In this document: positions 58,786 through 64,000 of the stretch, one piece after another | How the letters are laid out: every line of letters begins with the position of its first letter | Numbering within the stretch: position 1 is the stretch's first letter | DNA from: Buddleja alternifolia | Lineage: Eukaryota; Streptophyta; Magnoliopsida; Lamiales; Scrophulariaceae | Reading direction: 5' to 3' | Assembly (NCBI GenBank): GCA_019426215.1 | Contig: CM033391.1 | Coordinates: forward strand, 21,844,949-21,908,948 | DNA length: 64,000 nt | Notes under the pieces: model-generated | Told to the model about the DNA's origin: nothing | Database searches by the model: none | The model's input: the letters and a program-made list of their open reading frames with translations, nothing else | Program-made: the position numbers and the translations under genes

Positions 58786-58791
58786 AATAAA
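58786..58791 (+). terminator. Viral poly(A) signal
   Basis: AATAAA about 95 bp after the TATA motif, as expected for a terminally redundant pregenomic RNA. Confidence 0.55.
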
Positions 58792-59500
58792 ATATCTTCT
58801 TTGTGTGCAATAATATCTTGTAAGTTTTTATATGTTTTATAATGCATAGTGAGTAAACTCCCCCAGGGACGGGATTCCCCTACTATTTAAAAATGTTATA
58901 ACTCTCTCATGGTCAAAAAGTACAAAAACATTAAAAATCGAAAAACCAAAAACATTAAAAATGCTCAAAATGATGATGAACAGTAGTAACATTCTACTGT
59001 TTCATCTTCTCATAAATATGTTTTCCGCTGTACAAATTATTGTTTTCAATAATATCTGATGCTGCTTTGGGAAGATTTTGTTTACCGTCTCGGTGTTACT
59101 GGTCGGGAGACAAAATGTGCGGGATAATTCCCCCCAGTGTGCAAGCAAAATGGTATCAGAGCTTGAGTATTCTGAGTATGCTCTGTGGTCTCAGGTTATC
59201 CTGATCTTCCACATCAGAAAGGTTTTCTCGAGCTATTTATCAAAATAAGGTTACTGAGTTTTAAAAATTGTAAAATGAATTAAGTCTATATTTTTAATTT
59301 AAAAAGAGTAAGACAGGTACTTCATTTCTGTCTAACGTAAGTCTTCGTTGATGAAGCAATCGGATTTTCGGAGTAACCCTCTTACTTGAGAATGATAAAA
59401 TGTGAATTTTAATTCATAATCTAAAAAAGTGAACAGTAATCTTGTTTAATTTCTGTAATTATTTCGTTAATATCTCTTAATTTATGTAATTATTTTAGTT
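58792..59500 (+). other. Viral leader with primer-binding site and stem sequences
   Basis: TGGTATCAGAGC at 59151-59162 matches the initiator tRNA-Met primer site that defines genome position 1 in this family. Short complementary words upstream and downstream suggest a structured leader. No long ORF. The right limit with MULE 3 sequence is not sharp. Confidence 0.65.
59151..59162 (+). other. tRNA-Met primer-binding site
   Basis: TGGTATCAGAGC, exact. Confidence 0.85.
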
Positions 59501-59713
59501 AATGACGTTTTTCATATTTTAGGGATTAAATAAACCAAATTTAAATATTAAAGGACCAAAAGAACTATTTTTAAAAATAAGGGACTTGATTTGTAAATCC
59601 TTAAAAATACAACAGTATAAAGAGGTGATAAAGGTGTTATTATTCAGAGATAATTTGGATATTTTCAACCTATTTAGTCGCAAAAAATAAAAGAAAAAGA
59701 AAATCAGACATAA

Positions 59714-59767
59714 GGGGTCCAATATTGTAACACCTCTGCAATTGAGGTCTAAAATTGCTATCTTCCC
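59714..59767 (-). repeat. Right TIR, MULE 3
   Basis: Read inward: GGGAAGATAGCAATTTTAG, then CCTCAATTGC. Partner of 50290-50343. Confidence 0.75.
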
Positions 59768-59860
59768 GATTCCCCTCCCCTTTTCTATTCTATTTGGGAA
59801 CCCAACCCACCCAGAAGTGGGAAGGAAGGAAGTGTGATTTTGATTTTGATTTTGATGATG
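59768..59860 (+). promoter_or_regulatory. Remaining 5' region of the AMSH gene
   Basis: Only 93 bp between the MULE end and the chosen start codon. CT-rich (CCCCTCCCCTTTTC) and then GGAAGGAAGG and repeated GATTTT. It looks like 5' UTR. No TATA box is evident, so the native promoter has probably been displaced by the transposons. Confidence 0.5.
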
Positions 59861-62800
59861 ATGGGTCGATCGTGTTCTGGAGGAAGAATAAATATCTCCG
59901 CCACTACCAAGAAGATCGACGTAGATAACCGAATTTCCCTATATTTCTACTTCCGCATCGCCGACAATATTCTCAAGCAGGTAGGTTTGGTTTGGTTTGG
60001 TTTGGTTAAATTTTTACGATACTTTTGCTGTGGATTGGTAGAAAAGAAACTTAATTGAACTTTTTGGATTGTGTATTGTGGAAGAATTGTTTGTTGACTT
60101 AGCTCGCAATTCCCATACTTTTCCTGCTCCTCATCTATATATCAATTATGCCGAAACCCCTGCTTGCTATCTATCGTATATGAAATGGTCCTTCATTGAC
60201 GAGCTTGTAAATAATGTAATATTCAAGGATTTAAGCTATATTTCATTTACAGCGGATATTAGGGATTCCTTGTCATTGTGATACATACAATCCATACTTT
60301 GGTATGAGGCCAAAGTGTTGTAGGAGTGAATGAATCATGGACTTAATGTTCATTCTTTGTTGTTTCTTCTTCTGATATTTTGCAAGTTTTCTTCGTGCAC
60401 GCCCTTAGTCAAAGCAACCTCTTTACCATTCTAAAAGTAAGTTAAGAGACTTATGAAGCCTTTAGAAGATCAGTTACCTTTTTACAGAGCATATTCATCA
60501 CCCCTGTGCTCTAAATCGGTCTTCTTAAAAATGTTTACAATGTATCTTTCCTCAAGAAAGCTAATATCCTACTGCAGACATATGGACACAACTCTTTGTT
60601 GGCCTAAGGGCTATCTTGCGGATTTGATGATAACAAACATGCAACATGAGCTAATTGAAGTGTCTTAACAGATTATGATTGTTCTTGATGCGTACAAGCT
60701 TTATGTGTATATCATGAAAACCTAGCTAATAATGAGAACGAAATGTGAAAGTAAAGAACTAAAGATATGTTTGAGTAGACAAGTCAAAGGGTTAAAATAT
60801 TTTCTAAAATAATGAGTCCGTCTTATGTAAATTGTAGAACATGAGCTCTCTAAAATTTTGTTCAAAGTATTTCTTAAGTGAGGATGTAAGTTACCTTCCC
60901 TGGCTACCTTTCTTGGTTTTTAATATGAAGAAATATTGAAAAAATTGATCTAGTTTAGCCGTGCAATTCGAATATCGATGAATAGTTACATATTGCTCAA
61001 CCATATAACCTTCTAATTGTTCAAAACTTGGCTATTATGTTCTTGGCATGCGCTTGTTGTCTATTTAAGGCCATGCGAAACTTTAAAGCATAACAAATAA
61101 TCACAATATGTTATGTTTGAAGAGTCTAAGAGCTACTCTTTAGTTGCGTTTCCGGCTTGGTCACTATTTTGAATCTTTGTCTGCGCTTTCCTTTGACGTT
61201 ATTTCCCAACTGTAACCAATTGTTATGAGTAGCAAACAGAGTTACGTAAGGTAATGATTGGAGGTTAATATTATAGGGTGTTAATTTGTGCATATAAGCA
61301 GTATGTTCATAAATTCTTCTCTGGAATAAAGCTTACTGGATTTTGAGGTTTCAGGAGCTTGCTTGATTTCTTCACTGAAAACTGTAATTAATTTGATTTC
61401 TTCTTAAATACATATTCTTCCACTGCATTATGACTAAAGATTGTCATTATTATAGAAGTCAATGGATTAAACTATTTCGGGCACCCAATTTTCCCCCCTT
61501 GGTAGGCGGTTTTCTGCAATAACTCTTAAACTTTGAAAAGGGGGAGGCAGAGACTATAATAATGGTCAGATTAGTAAGTTTATGCTTTGATAACCTTTGT
61601 TTGGGCTAGTGTGTGCAATTTTACTAATTAATCAAGTCAAGGATATTTGAAAAATTTCATTGTTGCATAATAGATTTGTAATTTAAGTCAGAGGATCTTG
61701 TTTCTTGTCCTCTTACATCTCAATCTCTTTCATGTCTTGTGTCATTTTTATGTCCTATTTATCAAGTCATTGTCCCAGTCATATTATGATATCTAGAATC
61801 TGTAAATGGACATGTGATGTTCATGAATAAATGGTTCCTGAATCAAGTTGCCAATGCATTCTTGAGTTTTGGTATGATATTGCCATGCAATCCATGCTTT
61901 ACCATGTAAAGCCTGGCGTGGTACATGGTTAGATAATTTCATGGAAAGGCCATTCCAGGTTGTGGATCCTATACAGCATATCCAAGTAGGCCACTGTCAA
62001 CCGATGATGTCAAAGCCAATTCTTGTGTAGTATTCCGTCCTCCCATCTTGAGTTTCAACTTGAGTTGGTACGAGTTTCAGATGCGAGTTGAAAGGTGAAA
62101 ATTTAGGATACGTTACGTTTTTTATTCCCAAATGTGGTGACTGGGAGGTAGTGTTGTCATATTCATTACTTTCAACTGTAATTCTCGTGAAATCCTTAGA
62201 AAATGAGTATTATATCGTGGACGCCTAGAAAAAGTGTTTAAGTACATCCTGTTATGGGCAGATGGAGTATTATTGTACATAATTACTGTGAGTAGGCAAT
62301 GAGAGTTTCTAGGCAAGAAGGCAATCTGACGATAACATTATTGCCAATTTCGGGTGAGAGATTGAGTTAGTGCCAACATTCATATGTATTCAGGAGTAGC
62401 TTGGGCTGGCCATTTTGGGCTAGCAGACAGAGATTGCATCCAAAGAATTTGACTCTGCGGTGGTCTACCCTGTTTGGCCTTCCTGTGGACCTGAATCATT
62501 GGAATAACTGAATCTCCCGAGAAAACCATCTGACTTCTAAAAGTTAAAGAAACTAAAACTGATCAGGGGCTTCTAAACTCAAGGAAATCCTGTAAAAATT
62601 CCAAATCACCAAGAGGGACTGGCCCTTTATAGGATCCACTGTTTCTGATTGGTAGTTAATGTCTCTTTGGTTGATAACAATTATTAGCTTGACTTGATTT
62701 TTGTTATACTCATATTGAGATAGCATTATTATGAGCAAAGTACTAGTAGATTGCTCCGAGATGATGGTAGATTGTTACGAGCTATTGGATGTTTGAGCAT

Positions 62801-64000
62801 GCTGTTAGGCAGTTATTTCTATAGGTGCCAATTTGTTTAGCCAGAAAAAAAGCTGTGAAAAAACGAGTTATTTTATGGCTTAATACCAAACACCAATCAC
62901 TTTCTTGCTTAAACTGGCCTCGTAATGCCACTTTCAGCTCCTGCGGCAGCAGTTTTCTATAAGGCTTTGTTTGCTTGTATTTTCACTTGGATATTTTTAT
63001 TTACATTTTCATTTTCAAATGAAAATGCACAGTTTACACCATTTTCAACAAAAAATACCCATTTTTATTTTTCACTTTCACATTTTCCATTAACTACCTT
63101 TTATTTCACCAAATAACACCCACCTCTTTCTTTCTCTCACCTCTCCCTCTTAAAGCCGTGTTTTCGGTGACAATAGTGGTGCTATGACGAAACAAAACTC
63201 ATAGTCTTAGTCTCCACAATCTTATGCACATTTTAAGACCTGTTTTGAGTATTTTTAGTGCTCTTTTTTAGGTCAATTTTTGTCATTTCCACTAATGAAT
63301 ATATTTAATCAATGCTATATCATGTATATATTTTATTTACAATACTATTCACACTCAATCATTTCAAAATAATCAATCATCAATTCCAACTACTTTGAAA
63401 AACGAAACCAAACATACCTACCGTTTTCACACAAGAAACAACAAACTGATTTCCCCCATAGATTTTAGAAAATGATGGTTGAAAATGAAATGAAGACACA
63501 TCCAAACAAAGACTAAGTTTTTCTAATTGTTCAGATCTTATCCTGAAAGAATCAGTTTTCTAACTAGTGATAGAATGTGCCATTTTGGTGGTAAAATGCT
63601 TCCTCCAGTCTATGAGTAAATAAAACTCATTCAAATATCTAAAAATTATGAAATACTGCTAGTTTCTTTATGTGCACTGTGCTGCTAGGCGAATCTTTCA
63701 AATTAATTGTTGTTGAGATGCTGTCTCCAGCTTGAAAAGTTGTTTCTGGTGCCTTCACGATATTGTTTGCTTATTTTACATGAGATGCAATATAAGCTGA
63801 GACATCATTCTTATTTCATCAGCGTTTTCCCTCCTCCAATGATATATATATATATATATATATATATATCATGTGTCTATTTCATTCTATGTTTTCTGGT
63901 GGTTTCCACATATTTGAGGACTAATTAAAATTTTGACTCAACAGGCTGACATCTTTCGTGGAGAAAAGAATATTGTTGATTTGTATGTTATGCTGCTTAG
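59861..64000 (+). CDS. AMSH1: AMSH-type deubiquitinase, N-terminal exons (gene runs out of window)
   Basis: Exon 1 is 59861-59980 (40 codons), donor CAG|GTAGG. Exon 2 starts at 63945 after TCAACAG and continues past 64000; both junctions are phase 0. The two parts read DNRISLYFYFRIADNILKQ and then ADIFRGEKNIVDLYVMLLR, matching the N-terminal USP8-dimer/MIT-like domain of plant AMSH proteins, closest to AMSH1. AMSH enzymes cleave Lys63-linked ubiquitin chains at endosomes with ESCRT-III. The catalytic JAMM domain would lie to the right of the window. Three ATGs run in tandem (59855, 59858, 59861). The last gives the MG start of relatives, so I chose it. The intron (3964 bp) is long for a first intron and holds a MITE. 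Confidence 0.88.
62963..63513. mobile_element. Tourist-like MITE in the AMSH intron
   Basis: Ends GGCTTTGTTTG and, inverted, GTCTTTGTTTG, with TAA on both sides (62960-62962 and 63514-63516), the target-site duplication type of PIF/Harbinger elements. Non-coding, ~550 bp. Confidence 0.65.
63841..63869. repeat. (AT)n microsatellite
   Basis: Uninterrupted AT dinucleotides close to the exon 2 acceptor. Confidence 0.9.

Larger units (their letters stand above)
50600..59500 (+). mobile_element. Endogenous pararetrovirus (Caulimoviridae), near full length, broken
   Basis: Gene order is ORF1, ORF2 (overlapping ATGA), a large polyprotein with movement, coat, Cys-rich, protease, RT and RNase H regions, then an additional ORF, a TATA-type promoter, a poly(A) signal and a tRNA-Met primer site. 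The order and a C-x2-C-x11-C-x2-C-x4-C-x2-C motif place it near badnaviruses and tungroviruses. The downstream ORF is absent from most badnaviruses and recalls the extra ORF of tungrovirus. AT-rich codon use differs from the neighbouring genes. Multiple frameshifts and one internal stop show it is an old, inactive copy. Outer limits are approximate. Confidence 0.85.
50290..59767. mobile_element. MULE 3: TIR pair enclosing an endogenous pararetrovirus
   Basis: Left end GGGAAGTTAGCAATTTTAAC at 50290. Right end read inward is GGGAAGATAGCAATTTTAG at 59767. Subterminal TTTAGACCC words lie on the left and GGACC words on the right. No transposase or other MULE gene is visible, so it is non-autonomous. 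Its non-viral parts are short (about 50290-50600 and 59500-59767). The flanking 9-mers agree at only 6 positions. Confidence 0.65.
59981..63944 (+). other. Intron 1 of the AMSH gene
   Basis: AT-rich, no gene of its own. Contains repeated GGTTTGGTTTGG near the donor, a Tourist-like MITE (62963-63513) and an (AT)n run (63841-63869). Short open frames here have no recognisable content. Confidence 0.75.

Noticed and set aside
50290..59767. An intact 9-bp TSD for MULE 3
   Set aside because: TCTTTCCCT and GATTCCCCT agree at only 6 of 9 positions, so this pair was not counted as proof of insertion.
60069..60281. Alternative AMSH exon inside intron 1
   Set aside because: It does not resemble the AMSH N-terminus, and the reading continues cleanly from exon 1 to 63945.

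Overview
This window is nuclear plant DNA, very probably from a eudicot. It has GT-AG introns, AT-rich intergenic sequence, LTR retrotransposons with plant-type primer sites, Mutator-like elements (MULEs), an endogenous pararetrovirus, and the start of one ordinary host gene at the right edge. I cannot name the species.

Layout. Positions 1-10300 are nested, non-coding LTR remnants: copia-like LTR pieces, gypsy 3' ends, and two solo LTRs inserted into the older gypsy pieces. From 10395 to 50270 lies a ~39.9-kb block bounded by MULE terminal inverted repeats (TIRs) and by a perfect 9-bp direct repeat, ATCCAGTCC. The block has a ~13.6-kb MULE at its left end (10395-23982) and a nearly identical ~12.4-kb copy at its right end (37884-50270), in the same orientation. 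The ~13.9 kb between them holds a broken Athila-lineage gypsy element (minus strand, LTR at 31131-32347), a MITE, a TGACGTA-rich minisatellite, a Ulp1 protease fragment and a truncated CACTA element. It also contains a 100-N gap (24507-24606), so the linkage of the two copies rests partly on scaffolding.

Each MULE copy carries four genes: a Ulp1/C48 SUMO-protease-like gene, an F-box gene and a GRF zinc-finger gene on the plus strand, and a MuDR-type transposase with a SWIM finger on the minus strand, converging on the GRF gene. Between the F-box and GRF genes is a GTATACCGG-rich higher-order repeat, three units in copy 1 and one in copy 2. Almost every gene is broken by small indels. The breaks mostly differ between copies, so comparing the copies shows what each gene was.

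From 50290 to 59767 a third MULE-type TIR pair encloses a near-full-length endogenous caulimovirid with badna/tungro-like gene order (ORF1, ORF2, large polyprotein, then an extra downstream ORF). It has several frame breaks. Its termini start 10 bp from the composite's right TSD.

The host gene is an AMSH-type deubiquitinase (exon 1 at 59861-59980, exon 2 from 63945 to beyond the window), most like plant AMSH1. Both MULE blocks sit directly upstream of it: only 93 bp separate the last MULE end from its start codon.
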